Counted from the stretch's first letter, positions 43,330 to 56,164 are shown. The stretch is DNA of 64,000 nt from Sordaria brevicollis (GCA_033439795.1 JAUTDP010000008.1:3038001-3102000), one strand, 5' to 3'. Numbers and translations are program-made. The notes: generated by a model not told the origin, from the sequence alone.

Positions 43330-44817
43330 TGTGTGTGATGTGTTTGTGTGGTTCCGTGTGAAAAAGCTATTTTCAGACGAACGATATGCGGAGGGGTGGG
43401 ATGTGTTGACACAGAGCTTCTGGAGAGTTCGTCCCGTTGACGGGAGCTAAGCTGTCGGCCCTGGCGACGATTACGATAGGGAACTCGTTTATCGATAAAG
43501 GTAGCGCGACATGTGGGCCGACACTACGTCGATTGACCCCACTATAATTTGCTTAATGCATAAAAGCTTTGACGCTATGCTCTTAACGGTTGTATTGATC
43601 TTTTAAGGTGAGGCTTATGCTTCGGCCCGGGTTTCAAGCTGGGGACTTCCTTATGGCTTGGCGGGTAAATGCTTCTCTTTCCTCTTTCAACAACACCAAT
43701 AACCTATTGTTGACATCTGCGATGAAATGTTTCACAGCGTTTAATTATTCATTGAGGGCCTTTGGGTTCTATTTATGATCAAAGTTATCCTCTTTCTGTC
43801 GACAAGTTGAACGGATGCAAGTGCAGTGTCCCCCATCTCGTTACACAGTTCCTTCAAAAGTTCGAGAAAAGGCTCCTGCCGAGTTGCCGGTCAGCTTGCT
43901 TATTCACCAACCGTTTCAGCAATTTTTGTTCAGCACTCCTCGGGATATATGCTCGATGACGATGAAGGCCACGGTAGGTTTCCTTTTTTGGCTTTGATTT
44001 TAGAATCCGGTACTACCAGTCTACAGGGCTGAGGAGTGTCTTGCTTCCCCGTTTATTGTTGTTGCGGCTAGGGCTATGACTGGAGGGAGGGACAATCTAT
44101 CTCAAACAAGTGGGACTACTTCTTGTTCAGTCTTAGGGTTGCAGTCAACCTTGAACGACTCCCATCACCGGATTGTATCCGCCGGTCCAGGCCGTCACAA
44201 CGTCCCATATCCTACCAAGGCAGAGCTCTGTTGCCGTATAGCGACGAAACGGGTTGCAACCTTACGAGGCGAGCGGGCGAGCCGAGCCTCGTGCTGAAAT
44301 GCTTTGCTTCCACGGATCGGCATGTGGCAGTTCCATGCAGAACTAGGCAACCCTCATGGAAAATGTTGCCGTGGCGTTGGCTGTCAAATGATATGCGGCG
44401 ATATACCCTCCATTCAGGAAAGAGAAAAGGAGGACGAGGAGGAATACGTACCCGGCCGAGCCAGTCTGACTGCGCATCATGGGGAGAGGCAGTGTCTATT
44501 TTATGTGCTTACATGTGGGACAAGCTGACAACCACCATCACAACATTTGGGATTTGGACCCAATCCGCACCCGCGATGGCGGATGAGAGAACATCTTCCC
44601 GCCCAACGAAAGAACGAAGGCGAACCGGCACAGCCGGTCGGTCCGCATCTTATATAAGATGCCTTGCGCCGTTGTCAACATCTGGGGTGGAAACGTGGAC
44701 GTCCTCCAGCCGCATGAACTTTGGCAATATCAAGACACCAGCTCGAGCCCTGCTCTTTCGATTTGTTCCACTGCAAACCTTTTGCTATCGTCACAGCCCT
44801 AGCGGTATTCCTTCATC
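43330..44817. other. Intergenic region
   Basis: About 1.5 kb between divergent genes. It includes a palindromic TTTATCGATAAA near 43489 and an imperfect CGAGGC...GCCTCG hairpin near 44263-44293. Frames here look random in codon use. Confidence 0.5.
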
Positions 44818-45628
44818 ATGGCTTCCAGCAAGCTCATGAAAGTCATCTACGTGGCTTTGTTTCTGCTTTACATTGACGCGGCCATCTCATTATCTCTGGT
44901 TTCGTCAATGGTGGCATTTCTTCATGGACGCGGCGGCCAACCATTTGAAGTTCGACAAGATCTTAACGGGTCGTCCTTCAACCTGCCCGGAGAGCCTGCT
45001 CATCTTCTGACAGATCACGGCCATACAACAAATGGAGCAGGAGGCACGGGGATCGTTCTTGTATGGTTCGGTGGCGTCCTAGCTTTGTGGTTGGAGCACA
45101 GGTCGAGGGCAAAGGTATGTCATCTCATAATCATGGAATCCTACACATTTTGCGTCTACATACTAAATTTATGTCTGGCAGTACGGCAAATCATCGCCAT
45201 TCTACTACCTTTGGGCTCTCATCACGATCCTTAGCTGGCTCCTTACTCTCACGGCTCTCATCTACACCTTTGTCCTGACCAACAGACATTCGAATCAGAG
45301 AATCCTCATGTCCTTGGCAGCATCTTATTCTCCAAGGCCCTACCCGTGGGAGTCCTGGACACCCGAGAATTGGTACACGGAGGTCAACAAACTGCCGCTT
45401 GTCCACGCCGGCGATCACGACACACTGAGGAAGAAGCTGAGACTCATGCGCGGATGGCGCTACAACCTCATTCCCTTCATGATCCTCGGCTTCATCCTCA
45501 TGGCTCTCGTCGTTGTGGAGCTGTTGAGGTTCAGAAAGTCCAGGTCGAGGAAGGAGGAACAGCAGCCCTTTGGACAACCTTATGGAGCGGCGGTCTCGAA
45601 GCATGAATCCGCTCACTTGGTAGCATGA
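44818..45628 (+). CDS. Predicted four-pass membrane protein, fungal
   Basis: Exons 44818-45114 and 45182-45628 give 247 residues. Hydrophobic segments lie at about 9-34 (a possible signal anchor), 76-94, 105-133 and 193-214. Between the last two is the tract PYPWESWTPENWYTEVNKLPL; a WTPENW-type motif before the final helix recurs in ascomycete membrane proteins of unknown function. The C-terminus is Arg/Lys-rich then Gln-rich (KSRSRKEEQQPFGQP), presumably cytosolic. The splice GCAAAG|GTATGT to CTGGCAG is clear in phase 0. No function is claimed. Confidence 0.8.
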
Positions 45629-46357
45629 TCAGGTTTCTCAGGTTGAAGACTTTGGAATTTTCGCAATTGTGTATCCTGAAGCGTAACGGTTGCAATGCTA
45701 TTTTTTATGTTGGGGTAGCTGGAATAGGGATATGGGCTCGACCAGATCGATAGGTGAAACGAAGGCTGTCGATAGAGGAGAGGAGAGGAAGAACTAGTGG
45801 CACATAGATCGGAAGAAATATACCACGTATAACCGCAAAGATACCCAAGCTTCAGGTCGAGAAGTAATGCCAAGAACAACCTTGTAACAGTATTCTAGAA
45901 GCTGTCCAGAAAACGGCGATGTGACAATAAGAAAAGGGGTTCGAGGGGGAAGTCAACACTCAACAAGCAGGGGTAGCTCACATCAGTGGACCTCCCGATA
46001 AGATAAGGATTTTTGGGGACCGCCCACTCAGCGGCGGCGGACTGACAGCTCAGCTAGCTGACCCCAACAGTGACCAACAGCGAGCAAGAGTGACCCGGAA
46101 GGACCACGTTCGTCCACTCAAGAAAGAGGGCCACGACGTCACAATTACCTTTGTCTCTCTTTCTAGCTGGATCTGTCCAATTCTTCCCCTTCTCAACTAC
46201 ACTAATCACCAGTAATCATCTACTTCTCGACCAATTCTTTTGCGCGCGCGCGATATCAGAAACACATACGACGATACACCGAAGCGACGGATATTGTACC
46301 TAATTACATCAACCCAACTCAAGGAACAAGGAGCGGTCGACAAAAAAAAAAGACAAA
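45629..46357. other. Intergenic region
   Basis: About 730 bases between two same-strand genes. 46150-46357 is pyrimidine-rich then A-rich and probably the get2 leader. A short A run (46341-46350) precedes the ATG. No gene seen. Confidence 0.55.
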
Positions 46358-47532
46358 ATGACGGAGGGAGTTTCGCCCGCGGATGCGGCAGAGGCACGCG
46401 CCCTCGAGCAGGCGCGCATTCGCAAGGAGCGTCGCGAGGCCAAGATCAAAGCCAATGCTGGGAACCGTCTGAATAGGATCACTGGATTGGGAGGCGGTGT
46501 TGAAAGAGGTACGTACATATGTGTTCCTCAACCCTAGCTGATGAAATACACAATACAGGCGTCTCGATAGCTAACATTCCTCTCTTCTCTCCAGATCCTC
46601 CTCCTGCGGCTCCAGCAGCTAGCGACGACAAGACATCACCAGCCACGACCATTTCCCCCTCCGCACCCCGAGTCCACGCCGACCCCGAAGAAGTCGACAT
46701 CTCCACCTCGGAGCACTTCTACCAACCAACTACCACCCCGAGAATCCCCAAGCAACCGCCACAGCCTACGCAAGGTCCCTCCCCCTTCGACCCGAGCGGC
46801 ATTTCCGATGAGAGCCTCCGCCAGATGATGCTCGGTCGTGACCCCGCGGCCATGGGTGGTCCCGGCGGCGCCGACCCCTTCGCCAGTCTACTAGGAGGAG
46901 GAATGCCAGGCGGCGGTCCAGGCGCTGAAGATCCCATGATGCAGATGATGCTCAACATGCTCGGCGGCGGTGGAGCTCCGGGAGCAGGCGGCGCGGGCGG
47001 TATGCCACCTTTCCCCGGCATGCCCGGTATGGGCGGCATGATGCCTCCCGGCATGGGCGGTCAAGCAGTCCCACCAGCTATGGCCGTTCCCGACCGTTAT
47101 TCTTCGCTGTGGCGACTTTTGCACACGGCCGTGGCCCTCGGTCTGGGCCTGTATATCGCGGTGTGGGCTACCTTTAGCGGCAGCAAGGTCGACAGGGACA
47201 GCAAGAACATTTTGACGGGCAAGCATACAAGCGAGGACCAAGTGGCTGTGGGCTTCGACACGGACTCGGCGAGACGGTTCTTTTACGCGTTTGCTACTGC
47301 CGAGGCGCTCCTGCTGACGACGCGCTTTTTCTTGGAAAAGGGACTTGGAAGGAGCCCGGCAGGCGGCGCTTTTGGCGGTGGCATATTGAGCATGGCGGTT
47401 GGGTTTTTGCCGCAGCCGTGGAAGGGATATCTGGACATTGCGATGAGGTATGGACAGATATTCAGCACGGTCAAGGCGGATATTCTGGTGTGTATCTTTG
47501 TGTTGGGTGTCTGCTCGTGGTGGAGATCGTAA
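46358..47532 (+). CDS. get2: GET complex subunit Get2
   Basis: Exons 46358-46508 and 46595-47532 give 362 residues. The N-terminus has the cytosolic Get3-docking basic helix (ARIRKERREAKIKA) with NRLNRITGL. A Gly/Met/Pro-rich linker (about 130-215) and three hydrophobic segments follow, near 222-242, 277-296 and 344-361. With Get1 it forms the ER insertase for tail-anchored proteins. The Met/Gly-rich linker is unusually long, with PGMPGMGGMMPPGMGG repeats. The first exon ends at GTACGT in phase 1 and joins at CTCTCCAG. Longer open sequence between the exons is intron read-through. Confidence 0.9.
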
Positions 47533-48035
47533 GGGTCGCTTTGAAGTGGAGGAAATGTTAGAAAAGAGACTTACTTTAACTGGGGTCTCGGACATTATAG
47601 GATGGATGGGTTTAGAAAGGGGATTTGCTGTAAGCATCATTTTACATGTGGTTCTTAACGAATCGTAATGAGTACCGAATGATTAATGAGAGGCTACGGG
47701 AAGAAGGAGCTGTCTATTGCCATCCAAATTCCAAAACAAAAATGATACAGTCAAAGGTGTTGGCTTGGTTTTGAGAAGAACTACCTAGGTAGCATGAAAG
47801 CTGTTCGGCCTCTTCCAGACAAAGCAACGCCGCAACAGCCAACATAGCACTCCCCATCATGAATTTGAAAACATTCAAAGGTCAGGTCGTTCATCCCCAT
47901 TCTCCCTAAAGGCCACCCCGCCAAAGCAACATATTCCACCAAACTCGCTTCACCAAACCTGTACCTCTCAAACTCTCTTCTTCCCCCCTCCCCCAAACTC
48001 CTCTTCACCCCCTTCCCCTCTAAATTTCCTCCTCA
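47533..48035. other. Convergent intergenic region
   Basis: About 500 bases between convergent stops. The part near 47950-48030 is very C/T-rich. No gene seen. Confidence 0.6.
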
Positions 48036-48853
48036 TTACTGCCCCTGATTCGTATGCCCAACCCCCCTCACATCGGTCCCCTTAACCTTATGATCCGTCG
48101 GCCTCGCCGCCGCCTCGTAGATGATATTCTTGGGCGCCTGTCCCAGAGTCATCCACTCGCCTTTAAACCCCACATAAGAAATCCTCGTCTCATCCTCTTC
48201 TCCATCTGAAAAGTTGTCAGGGAAAAAGAGACACAAGCGTTGGACGGCGTTAAACCTGGCTCGTTTGACGGGTAACTCTTGCATTTCCGATGTTTGGGAA
48301 AGTTCGAATTCTTGCGTGGGAGTGGAATCTTCGGCGGCGGAGAAATCGTGGATGTCGGCGTTGGCGAGGAGGCGGAGGGTTTTGGGGGCGGAGGGGGAGG
48401 GGGAGGTGCGGAGGAGGAGGGAGTGCAACTTTATTTGGGCTGTGAAGCTGTTTATGACCAAGTTAGTGTGTATTCATGTATGAAATTTGTGTAAAGTTCG
48501 TTGATGAGACGAGTGGTTGGGTGAGTGTGTCATTGAGTGAGTGGGTGAGTGAGTGAGCGGTGGAAATGATCAGATGTGACAGTGATAACATACGGAACGT
48601 TAATAATCAACTGCTCATCCGCATCGCTCACCACCTCGGGCTCCGTTGTCAGTCGCTCCGCCCACGTCTTCTTGATGATTGCCTTTCCGGACCCGTGCAC
48701 CTGCTCGTTCAAGGTCGTGATCTCGTCAAAGTTGATCTGCTGGTACAGCGAGAACTGCACGGCGGGGGTGATGTCGTCAGAGTGATCGTGCTCGGCCCCG
48801 CCCACATGGTGGTGGTGGTGGTCGTCGTGCTCGTTGTGGCAGTGGTGGGACAT
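48036..48853 (-). CDS. PITH-domain protein (PITHD1/TXNL1 C-terminal type)
   Basis: Exons (minus) 48853-48594 and 48447-48036 give 223 residues. After a His-rich start (MSHHCHNEHDDHHHHH), the PITH domain fills the protein: YQQINFDEITTLNE, EQLIINVPFTAQIKLHSLLL (the splice falls within this strand), SAPKTLRLLANADIHDF, FNAVQRLCLFFPDNF and DETRISYVGFKGEW. The PITH fold is the proteasome-interacting domain of thioredoxin-like TXNL1; stand-alone copies are widespread in fungi. The His-rich leader could bind metal, which is speculation. The intron (48448-48593) contains a GTGA tetranucleotide repeat near 48530-48557. Confidence 0.93.
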
Positions 48854-49325
48854 CGTTGTTTGATGGATTTAATGTTTATGAATCAGTTCAGTATTGAAGT
48901 CGAAATTTGGTGCCCTGAGTTGTCGGGTTTTTGATCACAGTGGTTGTTGAGGTTTGGTGAAAGTTGAGGTGCCAAGACTTGAAGGATGTCTCGTGGGCAT
49001 GCACGATTGACCTTCAATTCTTGCAGTGGGCGAACTCAAACAGCAATTCGATTGCAGTGAAAAACAACTGACGAAATGAGTTTCGATATTGGAGAGGCAA
49101 AATGATCTGAATTATGAGCTACTTAGATGGGAAAACGGAAGCATACGTACGTGAATTGGATTCCACCCAGTTCGAGTGTTTTCCACCGTTCTCAACCAAA
49201 CTCGAAACGCAAGCAAACGATCAACATCGAGGCACAGGTCACACTGAGCATCACACAACATCACGTAGATCCGATGACACGAACACTCATGGGGTGCCAA
49301 CAGTCATATTTATCAACTATCTGAA
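48854..49325. other. Intergenic region
   Basis: About 470 bases containing the promoter of the PITH gene and the 3' UTR of rrn6. Nothing further seen. Confidence 0.55.
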
Positions 49326-52300
49326 CTATCTGAATCCCATCCGCTTCTTCACTTTCTGTTTCTTCTTCACATGAGAGGGTCTAGCTCCATGTGGTCCAGC
49401 AACAATCTGTGACATCGGCTGCGATGCGAAAAACTGTGACGACTCCGGCTGAGTCTGAGTGTTCTGCGTGAAAGCAAAACCTCTCGGCTGGCTCGACTGA
49501 ATGGCAAACGGCAGAGGTTGGCTTTCTGCCTTGACGGCTTCAACGCCGCGAATCCTCGCCAGCAACTTCTCCCTCTTCTTGCGCTTCGCCTCGCGCTTGC
49601 GCCTTCTCCTCAGAGCTTCTTCATCTTCGTTCTCGTCCTGGCCTGGCTTCCATGTGACGACATTGGGGTCTTCTCCGAGCTCCCAGCGAGAGGTCACTCG
49701 GGTTCTACCACCAGTTCTTGTCGACACAGTATCCATGGCCACATACTGGCGTAGCCTCACACCCACTGCATCTTCCCCATCCGGCTGATCTTGACTTTGG
49801 GTCGCATCATAGCCTTGAGACTGCGGTTGCGACTGCGATTGCGAAAGGTACTGGGAGTGCACCTGTGACGAGAACAAAGGTGGGGAGCTGACAAAAGGCA
49901 TGGAACTGGTGAATGGCTGGCTCTGACTTGACTTGCCATCCCAAGTCTCTGCTGCTGCCCATCCTTCAGGCACTGCCGCTACTCCGGCCTCAGAGAGGAC
50001 AGTCTCAGCAGCGAGAAGATGCAGCTTCGGAACGAGCGAATCTTGGGACCTTGACGGAAGACGAGAGAACATCTTCACCAACTTCTCAAAGGCTCGGTCT
50101 ATGTCACCACTCAAAACGTGACGACCATTGGTGGGAACCAGCCTCCCAGGGACATCTTCGAGCAACAAGTGTTGATGGGATGACCAGTGTGAAGCGAGCT
50201 GAACAACGTCCTGGATGCCTCTTGATTGTTTCACTAGATCGAGACTTTTACACGAAGTGTTAGCAATATGCCCCAACGAAAAGTGAGGGATGACAGGTGT
50301 GGGTGATTGAGTCCAAATCAGAAATAGAACAATGTATAGGTGTATTTGTGTAATCATTGTTGATCATAAACAGCCTCTCTTTCGAGAAAATCATCATATT
50401 GGACAGGAGATGGGAAGAAGCTAATATGTTGCAACTTACAGAGAATGTCTAGGCATATAGCCACTTTGTGTCTCACGACTGATGACCTCGGCAATTCGAG
50501 TAATGTCATCTTCATTCTGCGACTGGCGTGTCTCATCCGAGGTCGGAGGCACCACGAGCCGGTCTGCCAGTGCACGCCCATAGACCACAAGGCTGAGGGT
50601 ATCCGGTTCCCTTTTCAGAGTTCCAGATGAACCTTGGCCATCTTCCGAGTCTCGTGAGTCGCCGATCAAGGAGCGATCATCAAACTTGTCTGGCAAGGCG
50701 AATGCAGTGCGCAGTTGCTTCCGAAGTGCTGCCTTCCCCGGTGCAGAGATGGAACTGGCGACGCATTCATCTGGAGGTCGCACACGTACCCCAGGCTCGT
50801 CAGACCACATGCACAGCGAGCAGCTCAGATCCAGATTGTATCCCAGCGTAACCAACTGGAAGAACCTGGTCTGTCTCTTTGCGAGAGCACGGGCGAGAGG
50901 TGCCGCATGTTGCGCTTCGCCAACTCGTCGCTCAACCGGAAGCATAGCGACACTGATGGACCTGGATGAGGCTTTGAGACGAACTGACTCCCGATGGTAG
51001 CGAAGAGGCTTCCCTGAGCTTGGGCTGATGAACCAAAAGACAGTGACTTCGCCATTTCGACTGGAACGGATCGACACGAAGCAGGCCAGAGCACCATCGA
51101 TGTATGTGCCAGGGGACACCTCGAGCCTCAGTGTCGAATCCTGGACGTCTCTTCGGTGAGGTGAGGAAACCATCGGCACAACCCGCAGGCTCGAACCATC
51201 GTCCTTAACAGAAAGCCAGGAGATGGTCGTACTCGTGAGAAGGAAGGCCTGTGATGGATCCAAGTGGGAGGAGGCGAGATCCAAGAGACGTTCGCCCTTC
51301 TTTGTTGACAGCAGATGAGGCTGGTCCTCAGACTTGCCAGTTTCCGTGTCGAAAAGACAGAGAGTAGTGCTGTTCCCGAGGAGAAGTAAGCTAGCCCGAG
51401 ACAGACGCTTCTTCGACTTGGCGCGTGAGGAAGCCCTTGACCCACTTTCCGGACGGCTTTCATCATCAGAAGTGTCCCTTTTCAGAGACAACCACATGAC
51501 TCGATGTGATTCCCGATCGTCCGCTGTCCTGGCAGGAAAATTTGGGATGGACCCAAGGGTGATGTTGCCGCACATTCTCAGCACCGGCTTCATCACCTTG
51601 GGTCGTGCACCTCGACGGCCAACAATGTCCCACACACTCCAGTTCCCAGCCTGGTCAATAATGGCAAGCTGAGGAGCTTGATCAGCAGAGTTGGGGCTGA
51701 AGGAGACATCGGAGTGAGAAGCGCCCCCGGATCGATCGGACGTGATGGTGAACAAGGGGTTGGCAACAAGTTGCGTGAGGGTTGAGGATTGTTGAATGGA
51801 GGATGAGTTTTGTATCGGCAGCTTCCTGAGTTCGGGCTCGCAGACCGTAGTTGACGTTGGCTTCTGCACGATGAGCCAACGGATATGGTCGTACTTTTTG
51901 CTGTCGTTGACGAACTTGATCAACGAGATCGGAACGCTGTCCTGACACCAGTCCCCTTCAAGGTGGTGGTTTGGAACGTGAAAACGAATCTTAACGTCCT
52001 CAGATATCCAGCTCCACTCCTCACGGGCGAGACTAATCAAGCGAAGGACGTGCCCCGACTCTCCGCTGGCAGTGGCGAGCACCGTGTGACCCTTGACTCT
52101 ATCAGGGTCTCTGACATCGGTGATCTCACCCGTGGCCAGGAGCGAGGCAGTGAGCGGTGGTGGAGGATGGGTGCGCGAGTACGTGTCGCTGATCTCGTCG
52201 ATGAGCAGCGTCTCGGTATCGGCGTCTCCGAGAAAAGCCTCTGGAAGGGTCTTGAGGAGCCAGTTGTTCTGAGACCTGGCAAGTTGGGAGGGAGCAAAGC

Positions 52301-52601
52301 TGCCGAAGTCCGGAAGGACCGTCTTGGTGGGCGCGGACCATTGATTGAAAGGCGTCACTTGTTGGAATTGAGGAACTAACGATCGAGTTGATTAGTCCCA
52401 TGATCCCAAAGTGAGGCGCAGGTGAAGAGCAGCTAGCTTACTCTCATCTCTTGCACGATCTTTGCGAAGTTGACCAGTGCCTTGGTTGGTTTGAGCGGGA
52501 ATGTAGGTCAACCGCCCGACGATGCCGCCAGCATGAACGCGAGGGCGACTCATAGCATGGCTGCGGCCGACAGGGCGGGTTGGACCATGACGATCAGCCA
52601 T
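49326..52601 (-). CDS. rrn6: RNA polymerase I initiation factor Rrn6
   Basis: Exons (minus) 52601-52442, 52375-50440 and 50244-49326 give 1004 residues, the typical fungal length. The start MADRHGPTRPVGRSH leads to the conserved GRLTYIP. The middle is a WD-type propeller with HTVLATASGESGHVLRLISL and QLAIIDQAGNWSVWDIVGR, then a helical region, and a Ser/Gln-rich tail (SQSQSQPQSQGY, FFASQPMSQIV) ending in the basic KKKQKVKKRMGFR seen in Rrn6/TAF1C proteins. With Rrn7 and Rrn11 it forms core factor, which recruits Pol I to the rDNA promoter. Long acidic and Arg/Lys-rich stretches (RRRRKREAKRKKREK) suit a nucleolar protein. It is divergent from spc25. Confidence 0.92.
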
Positions 52602-53240
52602 TCGGAGCTCTCGGAGTGAGGGTAGCTCGCGATGACGAAGTGCTCGGCGGGATCATTTCTCCCCCGAATGACCGAATGCTCGGTGTTTGCGACTTTGTCA
52701 GGCAAACAGAAAAAAAAAAAAAAAAAGGTATTAGAGATGGGATCTCAAGTGCGCCGGCGCATTGAGTCCTGACCGAGGTGGTGGGGTGGAGGTGCTGGAA
52801 GCAAAGAAGAAATGCTGTGGAAGAAAAGGAAGAAAAAAAGAGGAAAATGCGAAACGCGACAAGCTTCTCGTTTTTTATCTTTGCAAAAGAGAAAATGCAG
52901 CGGGTTCCACCGTGAACTTTTTGGTGGGGCCGATTCATCACTGAACTTTCTGCAGAAAAAGGTACGTACCTTTGAAGCTTTGAACTTTTGAAGAGCCAAT
53001 GACCAATCAGCAAGAAGTCCGGCTCTGAACCCAATTCCCCAGGAAGCCATGCCCGATATGGAAGGGACGTAAACATGTCAAGAACCTCAACCGAACAAAA
53101 GTCCCCCCACCTTCAAGAGAGCAACCATCGCCAACCACGCCGTCCCGAGTCGCGTCGCAAAACTTCCTATCGCATTTTCTACCGTCCGCCAAACCAGAAC
53201 ATAGTACAATACACAGCACATTTACCGACTGGCATAAAAA
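52602..53240. promoter_or_regulatory. Bidirectional promoter, rrn6 / spc25
   Basis: About 640 bases between divergent starts. Contains an A tract of about 18 bases near 52709-52726 and A/G-rich sequence near 52800-52890. Low-complexity frames here are not coding. Confidence 0.5.
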
Positions 53241-54092
53241 ATGTCACGAAAAAGCGTCATGTCGTCCACGTTTGAGCCGTCACTCTCGACCAGCCGACAG
53301 CCCCTCGGGCCATCGCTCGCCGATACCCTACCCAGCATCAACTTTGGTTTCGATGAGTTACGCGATCGCATGGCCAAGTTTACGGCAAAGTTTGACGCTT
53401 TCATCGAACAAGGGCGCAAGCGCGTGTTGGAGGAGAGGAACCAGTTTAGGATGAATGTAGCAGAGCTACAAGGTACGTGGCATCCATTCGGTCAGACGAA
53501 GAGGGCGAATCTTGGTAACTAACATGATGTTGCTTTGTGAACAGAGGACCAGCGCATGAAGAAAAAGGACATTGAAATCCTCCAGCTCAAGACGAACACC
53601 TACCAACAGACCATGGCCAAGGAGGCCGCCGAAACACGCGAAATGCAACAGGCCATCGCTTCACTCACCGAGCAGCGCGATAAACAAGCCGCGATGCGCG
53701 ATGCTTTGAAGGAACAAATAGCCGCGACACAGAAGGAGATCGATGCACGTCTAGCAGCGCAAAGGGCGCACGCGGCGCAACTGGAGGCACAGGCACGATA
53801 TAACGTGCCAGAACTGGATTTTTGGGTGACGAACCTGTGCATGCGGATCGAGGGTGCCGGAGCGGAGGACAGACTCAAATTTGTGTACACGCACATTGAT
53901 GAGAGGAACTGGGAGCGAGAGGCTTGGTTCGAGCTGAGTATGAGCGGGAGAGACTACGATGTGAGGCATTGCAGGCCAAAGCTGGAGAGGGAAAAGGTGG
54001 AAAAGGTGCTAGATCGGGTAAACGAGACTAGAGAGCTCGTAGTACTTCTCAAGGGCATGAGAGAGCTGTTTGTCGAGGCCATGAAATCTTGA
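53241..54092 (+). CDS. spc25: Kinetochore Ndc80-complex subunit Spc25
   Basis: Exons 53241-53472 and 53545-54092 give 259 residues. The N-terminal motif LPSINFGFDELRDRMAKFT and FIEQGRKRVLEERN lead into a long coiled coil (about 55-175). A globular RWD-like head follows, with YNVPELDFWVTNLCMRIEGAG, RLKFVYTHIDERNWEREAWF and VLDRVNETRELVVLLKGMRELF. Spc24-Spc25 anchors the Ndc80 complex to the inner kinetochore through Mis12 and CENP-T. The splice is in phase 1 (CTACAAG|GTACGT to GAACAG). A second Met at codon 7 is a possible start. Confidence 0.94.
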
Positions 54093-54255
54093 TTTCAGTT
54101 CAGCTGGGTGGTCTGGGATAGAGTTAAGCAGTACAGGAAACGGCTCAGAAGCCTCAAATCGGCCACCTCCGACCAGAAACATTACCCGCAGGCTTAACTT
54201 ACATCCATTTATATGTACAGGACGCGGGCTGGCCCTCACAACGGCATCTTTTTGG

Positions 54256-54996
54256 ATGCTGCCGAAATGCGCATGTCTTCCCACGCTACTCACCCGACTC
54301 TTACTGCCACAAATTTGTATTTTTAAAAGGAGATTTTCTGATTTCCGCGTTTCTGAAGCAGTCCTTACTGCTCCTATCCAACCCTCTTCATCACAGTCCG
54401 CAGAACCGCTTACTATCGCACCTCCGTCCTGTAATGAGGCAACTTCAACCTCATCTTCAAGCGGCATGCCCGTAACCATGTCCACCTTTTCTTTCAATAA
54501 CCTCGCGCATTTCTTGTTCCACTTGGATGCCAACACTGGGACCGAAGGAAACCTCATCTCCGGCCACAACTTGCCTTCCCTTACCAAAGCCGCCGGCGCA
54601 ATCGTCTGCCTCTACTACAACCTAGTCGGCGTAGCCGCAACCGACTGTATCTCTGCAATACCCGAGCGTCCCTGTATACCCGAACGCCCCGCCGTGGTCT
54701 GTCTCGTCATCCACTCCATAGCTAACTACGCTTTCATGCTGGCGGTCATCTATGTCAGCACCACCAAAACGACACACCAAGAGCATTGGGAGATGAGATT
54801 ACAGCAGGACGATGCGGCTTTCGAAACTTGGAAGTATGTGAAGATTCAGATTATGAAGGAGTTTGTTCAAGTTATGAAGCAAGAGCTCAACCAGTTGCGT
54901 GGTACCACCGGTGGTGTCAATGACGGGAACTACGCAGAGAATCGGAATCGGGTGGAAGACTATGATCGTCATTATGGATGTGGCGGCACACCCTGA
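54256..54996 (+). CDS. Hypothetical protein, possible orphan gene
   Basis: An open frame of 246 codons on the same strand just 160 bases after the spc25 stop. Codons from about 54460 show the C-ending preference of nearby genes. The first ATG (54256) gives a Cys/Leu-rich start; the ATG at about 54466 (MPVTMSTFSFNN) may be the real one. Two hydrophobic stretches (AAGAIVCLYYNLVGVAA and AVVCLVIHSIANYAFMLAV) suggest a membrane protein, followed by a charged amphipathic region (WKYVKIQIMKEFVQVMKQ). I recognise no family. It could also be part of the spc25 transcript. Confidence 0.45.
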   Translation: MLPKCACLPTLLTRLLLPQICIFKRRFSDFRVSEAVLTAPIQPSSSQSAEPLTIAPPSCNEATSTSSSSGMPVTMSTFSFNNLAHFLFHLDANTGTEGNLISGHNLPSLTKAAGAIVCLYYNLVGVAATDCISAIPERPCIPERPAVVCLVIHSIANYAFMLAVIYVSTTKTTHQEHWEMRLQQDDAAFETWKYVKIQIMKEFVQVMKQELNQLRGTTGGVNDGNYAENRNRVEDYDRHYGCGGTP

Positions 54997-56164
54997 CTAA
55001 GGTCCCATATTGGGCATCTACTGGACTTTGTTGCAAGGAACGTCAAGTCACAGCGGACGGCATTTACAAACCCCGTTGGTCTTTTAAATTGCCGGCACCC
55101 GGCAATAGTGGTATGTAGTAACTTTGAGCTAAACGGGCCCCAACTACAGGAGTGCTGGCACTTGTTCAAATTGGTACTCGGACAGCAGTTTGGCAGTGCT
55201 GGCGACACCACAGTGCAGTATTTGCTTCCCCCGTTGAAGTATAACCAGAAGGTTGGGATGCATATCAAGTGTTTAGAAGGCCTTTTTAGAGTCGGAAAGG
55301 GGATAAAGAGACAAATGTTGCTTTCTTGTTGGAGAAGGTTTGTAGGTAGGTTAGTCTTGGTTTCAAAGCGCAGTCATGATACGGAGGAGAGTGGAAGGAA
55401 TTCAAGAAGTCCAATGTTGGAAGCCCAACAGGCAGGACCATGGTAGATATGGCAAGAGCACTCCATGTGGCCATGGTGACGGTCACGGTCATGGATCCTT
55501 CCTAGCTACCTAACTGCCAGTGTATAAACAGAGTCCCGAATGACTTCTGATTACTTAGCGTAGCTACACTGGTCTTTCCCTAATTCATCATCAACGACTT
55601 GATCTACGACAAATCCCAGACCTGTTCGTGACAAGTCTATAAGGTATCTAACATTTAAGCAGTATCGACCTATGATTTTGGTGAGCTCTCTAATGGCGGA
55701 CACAATGGCAAGTTGTTATTGGAAAATGGATTTCGATGATCCAAAAACACATCCCGAATTTCCCAAAAAGGATATTCAAGGTCTGGTTACCTGTATGCCT
55801 TTACTCTGGAACAAGACGCGAGGTAAGGAATGGAAAGGCCTTTGGTCCAAAGAAATACACCTGAGATGGAAGGTGCTCTGTTGAGCACTGGGCCCCCTGT
55901 AACAGCCCGCTGTAGTAGCCCGTTCCTTCCGACTTTCAGTGGAAATTGCTAGTACAAAAAGCCCGCCACCCCGCGGGTGTGTTTCTTCTGACGCGTCAAC
56001 ATGTTATCAACACTTCACCTTTCTCTTCCACCGACTTTACTCTCCCAACTTCAACCCAACATTACAACATTCAGTGTTCCACTCGCCAACGTTGCACCAC
56101 ATCCCTAGAGGATATTCATTCACCACGTTCATTATCAAAAGAATACCCACATTATCGCCGCACC
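54997..56164. other. Intergenic region
   Basis: About 1.17 kb on the same strand. Frames of 112 codons (55108) and 70 codons (55672) exist but lack codon bias or any motif. 55970-56164 is the probable leader of the mzt1 gene. Confidence 0.5.

Noticed and set aside
46519..46594. Alternative get2 start inside the first intron
   Set aside because: The real N-terminus, with the basic Get3-binding helix, is encoded by the upstream exon 46358-46508.
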